From the NCBI GenBank assembly GCA_001940655.1, contig MBAA01000074.1:1-5493 (forward strand): a stretch of 5,493 bases of DNA, in the 5' to 3' direction. This DNA is from Promethearchaeota archaeon CR_4. GTDB lineage: Archaea > Asgardarchaeota > Lokiarchaeia > Sigyniarchaeales > CR-4. A program made the translations under genes and the position numbers. Positions within the stretch are counted from its first letter, which is position 1. Each line of letters starts with the position of its first letter. Shown piece by piece: positions 1 through 5,493 of this stretch. The notes beneath the pieces were generated by a model. It ran no database searches, had not been told where the DNA came from, and saw nothing but the letters and a program-made list of their open reading frames with translations.

Positions 1-21
1 ATGCGACTCATAGGAGAACTG

Positions 22-28
22 TTATAAA
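22..28 (+). promoter_or_regulatory. Candidate TATA box upstream of the FadH-like gene
   Basis: The sequence TTATAAA lies about 80 nt before the chosen start codon. If the organism is an archaeon, transcription would begin about 25 nt downstream, near position 50, leaving a leader of about 60 nt. The stretch between is T- and A-rich and holds no other obvious promoter. It also overlaps a TAA stop in frame 1, so it could simply be the end of an upstream gene. This is inference from a short match; no clear BRE element was recognised. Confidence 0.25.
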
Positions 29-108
29 CCTTCTCAAGGAAAGAAATCTTGTAGACTCAAGAAGTAAACCATTTTTTCCTTTCAACTTATTTGAAGAAAA
101 ATCGAGGG

Positions 109-2133
109 ATGTTTGTGCCAAGGATCACAGAACTGTTCAAACCTATCAAGATTAACTCCATCACTTTACCAAATCGCATCGTAATGCCCGCAATGCACCT
201 GAATATGGCCGATAATGGATATGTTACCCCCCAGCTCACGGATTTTTACGTGGAGCGGGCAAAGGGGGGCGTTGGGATGATCGTGGTGGGGGGAATAGCC
301 GTAGAGAAACGGGGAATGGGATTAGCTATGATGCTCTCCATTTTCTCCGATGATTACATCCCCAAGTTGAAAAACTTCACGGACGCCATTCATGCAGTTG
401 ACGGTCTCGTGGCCGCCCAACTTTATCATGCAGGTCGCTATTCTTTCGAGCAAATGACCGGGGAAAAACCTGTGTCCTCATCTGCCGAGTATAATCGCTT
501 TTCCAAACAAATTCCTGTAGCCTTAACCAAGGAGGGGATCGCCGAAGTCGTAACTGCCGAAGGAGACGCAGCAAAGCGCGCTAAAGATGCCGGGTTCGAT
601 GCAGTGGAGATTTTAGGGAGTGCAGGATACATTATTGATCAATTCCTCTCACCGGTAGTGAATAAACGAATGGACGACTATGGAGAGTCTCTCGAGAATC
701 GCGTTCGTTTTCCACAAGAAGTGATTACGAGCGTGAGGAAAGCGGTGGGTTCCGATTTCCCCGTGTGGATGCGCCTGTCTGGGGATGATTTCGTGAAGGG
801 AAGCAACCGTTTCCGGGACAAAGCTGCCATCGCCCCCCTGCTCGTCCAGAAGGGGTTAGATGCGATCTCAATCACTGGGGGATGGCACGAAACTAAAGTT
901 CCCCAAATTACTACGGAGGTGCCCCCCGGGGTATTTGCTTTCTTGTCTGCCAACATTAAGAAAGCAGTGAACGTGCCGGTTTTTGTAGCTAACCGCATCA
1001 ATGACCCTCTTATTGCTGAAGACATTCTCCGGAATGGTTATGCCGATTGCATAGCTATCGGGCGGACGCTCATTTCTGACCCCTTTTTCCCCCAGAAGGT
1101 CAAAGAAGGCCGTCTTGATGATATTGTGAAGTGTATCGGGTGCAATCAAGGTTGTTTTGATAACGTATTTGAGATAAAACCCGTGTGTTGCATTCGAAAC
1201 CCCCGCGCTGGTAAGGAAGCTACTCTACTCGTGAAACCCACTGAAGCGAAAAAGAAAGTCCTCGTGGTCGGTGGAGGTCCCGCGGGTTGCGAAGCAGCCA
1301 AGGTTGCAGCCGAGCGTGGACATATTGTTCTTCTTTTGGAAAAACGAGACAAGCTCGGCGGACAAGTCCTACTTGCCGCTTCCCCCCCCGGGCGGGAAGG
1401 TTTTCTCGAGATTCCACATTATTATGAGCGTCAACTTAAAAAACTCGGCGTTGAAGTTCGCTATAATGCTCCCTTTCACGATGATGTTGTGAATGCCTTC
1501 AAACCAGATGTAGCGATCATTGCGACAGGATCAATTCCCAAGATGCCGTCTATACCCGGCATTGACAAACCTCTCGTATGTACAGCCCCGGATGCCCTCT
1601 GGGATGAAGTTCCCCTCGGGCGAAATGTTGTCATCCTCGGTGGGAGCGGAACCGGGGTAGAAGCTGCCATCACCATTGCCCAGAAGGGGGCACTTGGCCT
1701 CGATGCAGCCCACTTCCTTGCCTTCTATGAAGGACTCGATCCGGGCGAGGCGATGACGATGACGTTCCGGGGCCCACGTGAAGTGACCATCCTCGAGATG
1801 CTTCCACGGCTTGGGGTGTCCATCGGGAGATCCACTAGGTGGACGTTCTTGAAAGCTTTGGAAAAGCTTGGCATTAAATCATACACACAAGTTACGATAC
1901 AGGAAATAGCGGATGATTACGTACGGTTCCAGAACGCAGATAGTAAGACAGAAATAATCCCAAATGTAACAAACGTGGTCGTTGCTGCGGGCGTCTCCGC
2001 GGATAAAGAAGTCTATGACCACATTAAAACGAAAAATCTCGTCCAGACCGTCATCAACATCGGGGACTCGAAGAAACCCCGGACGATGGAAGAAGCCATA
2101 AGCGAAGGTTTCCGAGCTGCACTCAAAATTTAA
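109..2133 (+). CDS. NADH:flavin oxidoreductase, 2,4-dienoyl-CoA reductase / enoate reductase type
   Basis: A three-cofactor flavoenzyme expected to reduce an activated C=C bond (dienoyl-CoA, enoate or similar) with NAD(P)H, in the cytoplasm. Residues are numbered from ATG 109. The N-terminal FMN TIM barrel covers about 8-335, with AQLYHAGR at 102-110 and the GYIIDQFLSP and YGESLENR motifs at 173-199. Tyr174 and His260 (in GGWHE) match E. coli FadH Tyr166 and His252 with the same 86-residue spacing. A 4Fe-4S site follows at Cys342, 345, 349 and 361 (C-x2-C-x3-C-x11-C, as in FadH). The FAD/NAD(P)H part has GGGPAG at 388-393, a GGQ at 417-419, ATG at 472-474, GGSGTGVE at 511-518 and a C-terminal IGD..KPR motif at 651-657. 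The length of 674 residues is close to the 672 of E. coli FadH. TTG 91 would add six residues; GTG 115 is also possible because GAGGG ends 6 nt before it. No fatty-acid genes lie beside it, so the substrate is open; trimethylamine-dehydrogenase-like and bile-acid enoate reductases share this architecture. Confidence 0.95.
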   Translation: MFVPRITELFKPIKINSITLPNRIVMPAMHLNMADNGYVTPQLTDFYVERAKGGVGMIVVGGIAVEKRGMGLAMMLSIFSDDYIPKLKNFTDAIHAVDGLVAAQLYHAGRYSFEQMTGEKPVSSSAEYNRFSKQIPVALTKEGIAEVVTAEGDAAKRAKDAGFDAVEILGSAGYIIDQFLSPVVNKRMDDYGESLENRVRFPQEVITSVRKAVGSDFPVWMRLSGDDFVKGSNRFRDKAAIAPLLVQKGLDAISITGGWHETKVPQITTEVPPGVFAFLSANIKKAVNVPVFVANRINDPLIAEDILRNGYADCIAIGRTLISDPFFPQKVKEGRLDDIVKCIGCNQGCFDNVFEIKPVCCIRNPRAGKEATLLVKPTEAKKKVLVVGGGPAGCEAAKVAAERGHIVLLLEKRDKLGGQVLLAASPPGREGFLEIPHYYERQLKKLGVEVRYNAPFHDDVVNAFKPDVAIIATGSIPKMPSIPGIDKPLVCTAPDALWDEVPLGRNVVILGGSGTGVEAAITIAQKGALGLDAAHFLAFYEGLDPGEAMTMTFRGPREVTILEMLPRLGVSIGRSTRWTFLKALEKLGIKSYTQVTIQEIADDYVRFQNADSKTEIIPNVTNVVVAAGVSADKEVYDHIKTKNLVQTVINIGDSKKPRTMEEAISEGFRAALKI

Positions 2134-2153
2134 CCATTGTCTTAATTACTGTT

Positions 2154-2160
2154 AAAAAAA
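2154..2160 (-). terminator. Oligo-T terminator of the DUF998 gene
   Basis: A run of seven A on the plus strand reads as T7 on the minus strand, starting 14 nt past the stop of the leftward DUF998 gene. No GC-rich hairpin precedes it, which fits archaeal oligo-T termination better than a bacterial intrinsic terminator. It lies in the convergent gap between two genes, where termination is expected. For the rightward FadH-like gene, the first comparable T-run is T6 at 2204-2209, already inside the opposing coding region. Confidence 0.45.
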
Positions 2161-2174
2161 TATACTATTTCCCT

Positions 2175-2822
2175 TCATTTTGTCATTGAAAAATCTTGTT
2201 TCATTTTTTCTTGTCTAAAGGAAATGATGAATTTTACGAGAAATAAACCCCCCAACGGGATTCCAGTGAATACCGTCAACCATTCCAACCAGAATAAGTG
2301 GAAATCCATTAAAATTATGAACGTGAGGTTAATCCCGGCAACGACGAGACTATATAACGCAAACCATTTGGGAATCTGGCGGTGGGATCGAAATGCCAAG
2401 AATGTTAATAGGAAAACCACAAAGTTGACGTTAAAGAATATACCTGCCCAGAAACTGTGAAGGTCTACCTGATCTTCTGGAAAGATGCCCAACATTACAA
2501 TAGTTAACGCATTCACACATCCCGCAATTTGAGTTAATTTAATGAGGAGGTTCTGCTTTCCTTCCTCAGTATACCACACCCTGAACCCGACATAGTAGAG
2601 TGTCATCCCTATGCCTGATAAGATATTCGCAATGTTGAACCAGATTGCCCCCCGGGGATTTAGAAGCGAATAACCTAAGTCACTTATCCAATTATTCAAG
2701 GGACTAAGCGGGGGTGGTGAAAAGAGTGACAAGGAAATGAAGAAACAGGTGAAATAAGCACAATTTCCAAAAACACATCCTGAAATGCCGATTACATAGC
2801 TCCAATATTTATTGATATGCAT
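2175..2822 (-). CDS. DUF998 family six-helix membrane protein
   Basis: An integral membrane protein of 215 residues with about six hydrophobic helices, near 8-32, 58-81, 94-114, 121-143, 152-172 and 180-201, and a short charged C-terminal tail. The DUF998 (PF06197) hallmarks are visible: the S-D-L-G motif at 47-50 followed by N-P-R-G and F-N-x-x-N-I-L-S-G before and into helix 2, the G-I-F-P-E-D turn at 112-117, and a His (122) at the start of helix 4. The biochemical role of this family is not established, so no function is given. Upstream on the minus strand, GAGAGAG lies about 8 nt before the ATG as a weak ribosome binding site. The gene is more AT-rich than its neighbours, as expected partly from the Phe/Ile/Leu-rich composition. 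It is transcribed toward the FadH-like gene and divergently from the small-protein cluster, so it is probably a single-gene unit. Confidence 0.9.
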   Translation of the reverse strand: MHINKYWSYVIGISGCVFGNCAYFTCFFISLSLFSPPPLSPLNNWISDLGYSLLNPRGAIWFNIANILSGIGMTLYYVGFRVWYTEEGKQNLLIKLTQIAGCVNALTIVMLGIFPEDQVDLHSFWAGIFFNVNFVVFLLTFLAFRSHRQIPKWFALYSLVVAGINLTFIILMDFHLFWLEWLTVFTGIPLGGLFLVKFIISFRQEKMKQDFSMTK

Positions 2823-2867
2823 TCGAATTTACTCTCTCAAAAATTTATTCCTCAGAATTTAGCGTGC

Positions 2868-2875
2868 AATAAATT
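2868..2875 (-). promoter_or_regulatory. Candidate TATA box for the DUF998 gene
   Basis: Read on the minus strand this is AATTTATT, centred about 49 nt upstream of the DUF998 start. An archaeal transcription start about 25 nt downstream would give a leader of about 25 nt containing the GAGAGAG ribosome binding site. The region is generally AT-rich, so chance matches are common. Confidence 0.25.
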
Positions 2876-2937
2876 CACTCTGATTTGACGTCAACACTTT
2901 AATGGTATTGTTTTAGGAATTGTAAGTCGTATTGAGA

Positions 2938-2962
2938 TGGACATAATCTGAAAAAATGTCCA
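2938..2962. repeat. Perfect 7-bp inverted repeat in the divergent control region
   Basis: TGGACAT at 2938-2944 is repeated in inverted form as ATGTCCA at 2956-2962, with an 11-nt A-rich spacer. The half-site centres are 18 nt apart. The element ends 43 nt before the start codon of the small-protein gene and overlaps the place where its core promoter would lie (a CAATATG stretch at 2961-2967). This geometry suits a dimeric regulator binding site. It could also form a weak RNA hairpin if transcribed. A 7-bp match of this kind can also arise by chance in a region this size. Confidence 0.4.
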
Positions 2963-2997
2963 ATATGTTGAAAAATGGTTGCTACTATTTACGTAGT

Positions 2998-3001
2998 GGA
3001 G
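2998..3001 (+). promoter_or_regulatory. Shine-Dalgarno site of the 71-residue protein
   Basis: GGAG lies 4 nt before the ATG at 3006, slightly tight but usable. It supports that start over the in-frame ATG at 3027, which has no purine-rich site in front. An in-frame TAG at 2994-2996 rules out any longer form. Confidence 0.5.
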
Positions 3002-3005
3002 ACAT

Positions 3006-3221
3006 ATGGCTGACGGCGGTACTGAAATGGACACGCGAGATAAGAGCAAGCGCGTGAAACTCATCTCCTTAGACGGAGCAGAGGCGAATTTTCCCGTGAA
3101 AATCGGGGACACGGGTAAAGTGGCTTTCGCGTATAAATTGGAGGGCGAGGATTGGATTCAATGTGAGTGGGATAGCGGAGAAGTCGAGAGCGTACGCCGT
3201 AAAGAGGTCGAGTTTCTCTAG
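3006..3221 (+). CDS. Small SH3-like (DUF4314-like) protein of unknown function
   Basis: A 71-residue soluble, acidic protein. The first 15 residues are hydrophilic and probably disordered. From about residue 16 the sequence looks like a small beta barrel: a K-R-V-K-L-I-S-L-D strand, a G-D-T-G-K-V turn at 34-39, then a W-I-Q-C-E-W-D-S-G-E stretch at 50-59 and a final strand ending V-E-F-L. This order (basic strand, GxxGxV, W-D-x-G) resembles KOW/SH3-like barrels and the small DUF4314 proteins, which I recall rather than could search. Such folds often bind nucleic acid or protein partners, but nothing here identifies a ligand. It is the first gene of the rightward cluster, 45 nt before the phosphodiesterase gene, and may share its transcript. 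It has no signal peptide or membrane segment. That it is a gene is supported by the Shine-Dalgarno site, the non-random composition and its position. Confidence 0.7.
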   Translation: MADGGTEMDTRDKSKRVKLISLDGAEANFPVKIGDTGKVAFAYKLEGEDWIQCEWDSGEVESVRRKEVEFL

Positions 3222-3266
3222 AATTATCCTCTCCCCGCAGTGGAAATAATGCGGAAACTGGTTTAA

Positions 3267-4790
3267 ATGACGAGTGTAAATCATCTCATCCTTCTCATCA
3301 TCGATGATGTCGCTGCGACACAATTTTTCCAATATTACAAGGCGGGAAAGTTGCCAAACCTCCAAAAGCTTGGCGAGCAGGGGATCAAGTGCGAATTATG
3401 TTGTACCGCTTACCCCGCCGTGACGTTACCCACGCACCCCGGTATGTTGACGGGGGCTTACTCGGGGAATTATGCGATCGAAGGGCACGGTATTCCTCAC
3501 TATCATTGGGTGGGCCGGGACACTCATCCAATTACGTTACGCAACTATTCCTCCCTTAATCTCTACTATGAGAATGAAGATTTGGGAACCGGGGCGCGCA
3601 CAATCTTTGAGCAATTCGGAGAAGGAAATTCTCTATCTGTGTTCCAATTTCCAAATCGCGGTGCCCACTGCGTGCGACCAAAAACGAAGCGAGGAGCATA
3701 CGCACTGGGATTCTACTATATGCTATTACGAGGGGGAATGTGGAAAATGCATCGCAGCATTGTTAGCACGATATTAGACGCTTTCGAGCACCCGAAACAC
3801 TTCTTCGAAACCAACGAAGTCCCGGTGGTTTCGGTAGGGTGGATGCCTGGAACGGATGCAATCATGCATGTGAAAGGGTATGATAGCGATTTGTATGCGC
3901 AAGAACTCCTCAAGTGCGACGTTTATATCGGGGAGCTCATTCAAGGCTTAAAAAACCTGGGTTATTATGAGTCCACTGCAATTGCCGTCACTTCTGATCA
4001 TGGGAATTATAAGGCTGAAAGAGCAGGACAATTAGATCCGTGGTTGGATGCATACAAGCTCCGACCATACGACCCCAAGACTCAGCAAGGAGATCATGAC
4101 ATCGCTTTTGGAGGATTGGGATTTTTCAACTTTCCAGGACATAGCTGGCACGAGCATCCCACCAACGACCAGCTGGAGCATTATGGGTCTCAGAAAATCA
4201 ATTTATATGAAGCGGTTTTTAAGATTAAAGACGTGGAATTACTTTATTACCCGCTTGACAGTTCTTCCCCAGACCGGGGTCAAATCCGGGTCATTCGGAA
4301 AAACTGTGAGGTGTTCTGCCACGGACTCATCGAATGGCAGGGGCACGGTAAAAGTCAACAGGTCAAATATACTTTTGAAAACGAGGATCCCCTTGAGTAT
4401 AACAAGGATTTAGTCGCGCAACGATTGCTGGACAATAAGTACCACAATATTGAGGAATGGCTCGCACATACCCACCATTTGCCTTGGGGGGCAATGCTGG
4501 TCGACCAACTCCCCCGGTATTTTAAAAATCGCCGTGCGGGTGACTTTATCGTGAGTACCTTGGGAAAAGCGTGCTACAATTATGAACACGGGCGCACAGT
4601 GAACGATCACGTGTATTCCCACGACGTCGGATCCCAACGCGATATGATGGTTCCGTTGGTTTTGGGGGGGAGTCCGAGCATCCCGCAATGCGATGTCCCA
4701 TTCTGCAAAACCACGGACATCGTGCCCACCCTCCTCCAGCTGATAGGGCGCACGCCTGACAAAACGGTGGTAGGCAAGTCACTTTTCTGA
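3267..4790 (+). CDS. Alkaline phosphatase superfamily phosphodiesterase / nucleotide pyrophosphatase-like
   Basis: A 507-residue predicted two-metal (Zn-type) phosphoester or phosphonate hydrolase of the type I phosphodiesterase/nucleotide pyrophosphatase group (PF01663). All expected active-site elements are present: Asp13 after the first strand (LILLIIDD), nucleophile Thr53 in Y-P-A-V-T-L-P-T-H with M-L-T-G after it, G-H-G-I at 73-76, Asp197 and His201 (D-x3-H), Asp244-His245 in T-S-D-H-G-N, and His452 followed by M-V-P-L-V-L-G-G. The D-T, D-x3-H, DH, H order is as in NPP and phosphonoacetate hydrolase. The stretch between Asp244 and His452 is about 207 residues, longer than the roughly 105-125 of those enzymes, and includes an R-A-G-D motif at 423-426. 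The C-terminus has the usual T-D-I-V-P-T-L-L-Q-L-I-G segment. No signal peptide is seen, since the first hydrophobic strand carries the metal-binding Asp, so it is probably cytoplasmic. There is no strong Shine-Dalgarno site; an in-frame TAA at 3264-3266 precludes an upstream start. The substrate cannot be told from sequence. Confidence 0.93.
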   Translation: MTSVNHLILLIIDDVAATQFFQYYKAGKLPNLQKLGEQGIKCELCCTAYPAVTLPTHPGMLTGAYSGNYAIEGHGIPHYHWVGRDTHPITLRNYSSLNLYYENEDLGTGARTIFEQFGEGNSLSVFQFPNRGAHCVRPKTKRGAYALGFYYMLLRGGMWKMHRSIVSTILDAFEHPKHFFETNEVPVVSVGWMPGTDAIMHVKGYDSDLYAQELLKCDVYIGELIQGLKNLGYYESTAIAVTSDHGNYKAERAGQLDPWLDAYKLRPYDPKTQQGDHDIAFGGLGFFNFPGHSWHEHPTNDQLEHYGSQKINLYEAVFKIKDVELLYYPLDSSSPDRGQIRVIRKNCEVFCHGLIEWQGHGKSQQVKYTFENEDPLEYNKDLVAQRLLDNKYHNIEEWLAHTHHLPWGAMLVDQLPRYFKNRRAGDFIVSTLGKACYNYEHGRTVNDHVYSHDVGSQRDMMVPLVLGGSPSIPQCDVPFCKTTDIVPTLLQLIGRTPDKTVVGKSLF

Positions 4791-4793
4791 ATT

Positions 4794-4800
4794 GGAAGGA
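4794..4800 (+). promoter_or_regulatory. Shine-Dalgarno site of the FAH-family gene
   Basis: GGAAGGA ends 5 nt before ATG 4806 and starts 3 nt after the stop of the phosphodiesterase gene. It is the strongest ribosome binding site in the window. It fixes the start of the last gene and points to translation from a shared transcript. Confidence 0.75.
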
Positions 4801-4805
4801 TATAT

Positions 4806-5493
4806 ATGCCGCTCGAATTGATTGAGAATCCCAAACACATCCCTGTCCAACCAGTGATCGGGTCCGTCCTGCTTCCTGTCAAAGGGCAGTCGCTCGCTAT
4901 ACGCATCAGCACTCCCCAGATCATCTGCCTCGGGAAGAATTATGTGGAACACGCCAAGGAAATGGGTTCTGCTGCACCAGAAGAACCCCTCCTTTTTGCT
5001 AAAGCATATAGTTCCCTCATCCAGAATGGACAACCGATTCTCCACCCGGGTCGTTCGTTCGGGCGTGTGGATCACGAGGTGGAGTTGGCGGTAATCCTCG
5101 GCAAGTCCGCCTGGCAAATACGCGCAGCCGATGCTGCATCTGTTATATTTGGGTACACGGTCTTGAACGATGTTACTGCCCGGGACTTGCAGGCAATTCT
5201 CAAGAGTAAATGCTATCCCTGGTTTCTCTCGAAAAGCCTTGCTACTTTCTGCCCGATAGGCCCCATCGTGGTGCCGGCAAGGGAGTTGGATCCATCCAAT
5301 CTCTCGCTTGAATGCCGGGTGAATGATGTCATGCGCCAACAAGGCAATACCCGGGAGATGATCCACCCCATCCTAAAGTTGGTTGAGTTTATCTCCGCTC
5401 GCATCCCCCTCCTGCCTGGAGACATCATCGCAACGGGCACTCCCGCTGGTATTGGGCCTATACAACCCGGGGACACCGTAGTTTGCCGGGTAG
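4806..5493 (+). CDS. Fumarylacetoacetate hydrolase family protein, FAHD1/YcgM-like (3' end beyond window)
   Basis: The first 229 residues of a FAH-fold, divalent-metal enzyme; by comparison with FAHD1 perhaps 12-20 residues are missing. Visible motifs are I-C-L-G-K-N-Y-V-E-H-A-K-E at 40-52 (His49/Glu52 catalytic pair), D-H-E-V-E-L at 89-94 (metal ligands Glu91 and Glu93), G-Y-T-V-L-N-D-V-T-A-R-D-L-Q at 116-129 (metal ligand Asp122, with Arg126 and Gln129), Y-P-W at 137-139 with Lys143, and A-T-G-T-P-A-G-I-G at 209-217 (Thr212). The spacings Glu91-Asp122-Lys143-Thr212 equal those of human FAHD1 as I remember them (71-102-123-192). FAHD1 and E. coli YcgM are acylpyruvate hydrolases, and FAHD1 also decarboxylates oxaloacetate, so acylpyruvate or oxaloacetate chemistry is the best guess. 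Other FAH relatives act as hydratases or isomerases in aromatic degradation, and no such genes are seen here. It starts 15 nt after the phosphodiesterase stop, so the two form an operon. Confidence 0.95.
   Translation, partial: MPLELIENPKHIPVQPVIGSVLLPVKGQSLAIRISTPQIICLGKNYVEHAKEMGSAAPEEPLLFAKAYSSLIQNGQPILHPGRSFGRVDHEVELAVILGKSAWQIRAADAASVIFGYTVLNDVTARDLQAILKSKCYPWFLSKSLATFCPIGPIVVPARELDPSNLSLECRVNDVMRQQGNTREMIHPILKLVEFISARIPLLPGDIIATGTPAGIGPIQPGDTVVCRV

Noticed and set aside
1..155. Possible tail of an upstream gene: frame 3 is open from position 3 to a TAA at 153-155, and frame 1 ends at a TAA at 25-27.
   Set aside because: Neither tail has a recognisable motif. The frame 3 reading would overlap the FadH-like gene by more than 40 nt, and the start of either reading is outside the window, so no call is justified.
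2224..2460. A 78-codon plus-strand open frame inside the DUF998 gene.
   Set aside because: It is antisense to a well-supported membrane protein, and the product is Asn/Lys-rich with no motif.
3235..3254. Inverted repeat CCGCA-N10-TGCGG between the small protein and the phosphodiesterase.
   Set aside because: A 5-bp stem with a 10-nt loop is weak and common by chance, and it is not followed by a T-run, so it is not a terminator.
4801..4806. TATATA directly before the FAH-family start codon as a promoter.
   Set aside because: It would place transcription start about 25 nt inside the gene; the strong Shine-Dalgarno site and 15-nt gap indicate co-transcription instead.
4779..5366. A 195-codon open frame on the minus strand.
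   Set aside because: It lies antisense to the FAH-family gene, which has clear family motifs, and its own translation shows no family features; it is a by-product of codon bias.
1..5493. tRNA, rRNA, CRISPR repeats, insertion-sequence ends or a defence system.
   Set aside because: No cloverleaf-like stretch, spaced direct repeats, transposase motifs or terminal inverted repeats were seen; gaps between genes are all under 200 nt.

Overview
The window carries five protein-coding genes and no RNA genes, insertion sequences or CRISPR arrays. The likely source is an anaerobic prokaryote and probably an archaeon; an Asgard-type lineage is possible but unproven. The archaeal lean rests on three things: an oligo-T tract rather than a hairpin after the minus-strand gene, TATA-like boxes at plausible distances from starts, and a DUF998 membrane protein, a family that is common in archaea. 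The anaerobic lean rests on the 4Fe-4S flavoenzyme. None of this is decisive from sequence alone. The coding regions use many GGG (Gly) and CCC (Pro) codons, while the intergenic DNA and the DUF998 gene are visibly more AT-rich.

Layout. Positions 1-108 are a leader with a TATA-like box and perhaps the tail of an upstream gene. Positions 109-2133 (+) encode a complete flavin / 4Fe-4S / FAD oxidoreductase of the 2,4-dienoyl-CoA reductase (FadH) / enoate reductase type. It converges on 2175-2822 (-), a six-helix DUF998 membrane protein, with a 41-nt gap holding an A7 tract (T7 for the minus-strand gene). A 182-nt divergent intergenic region (2823-3005) follows, with a perfect 7-bp inverted repeat and a 10-bp palindrome that could be operators.

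A rightward cluster then starts: a 71-residue SH3-like small protein (3006-3221), a 507-residue alkaline-phosphatase-superfamily phosphodiesterase (3267-4790), and a fumarylacetoacetase-family enzyme with FAHD1/YcgM-type active-site residues (4806 onward, cut by the window end). The last two are 15 nt apart and the downstream one has a strong Shine-Dalgarno sequence, so they are very probably co-transcribed.

How the genes work together: the first two genes look independent of the cluster. The phosphodiesterase and the FAH enzyme may act in one pathway, for example phosphoester or phosphonate cleavage next to acylpyruvate or oxaloacetate processing, but nothing in the sequence fixes a substrate. 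I see no clear evidence of a wholly new system. The most interesting points are the phosphodiesterase-FAH pair with its small upstream protein, and the inverted repeat in the divergent control region.
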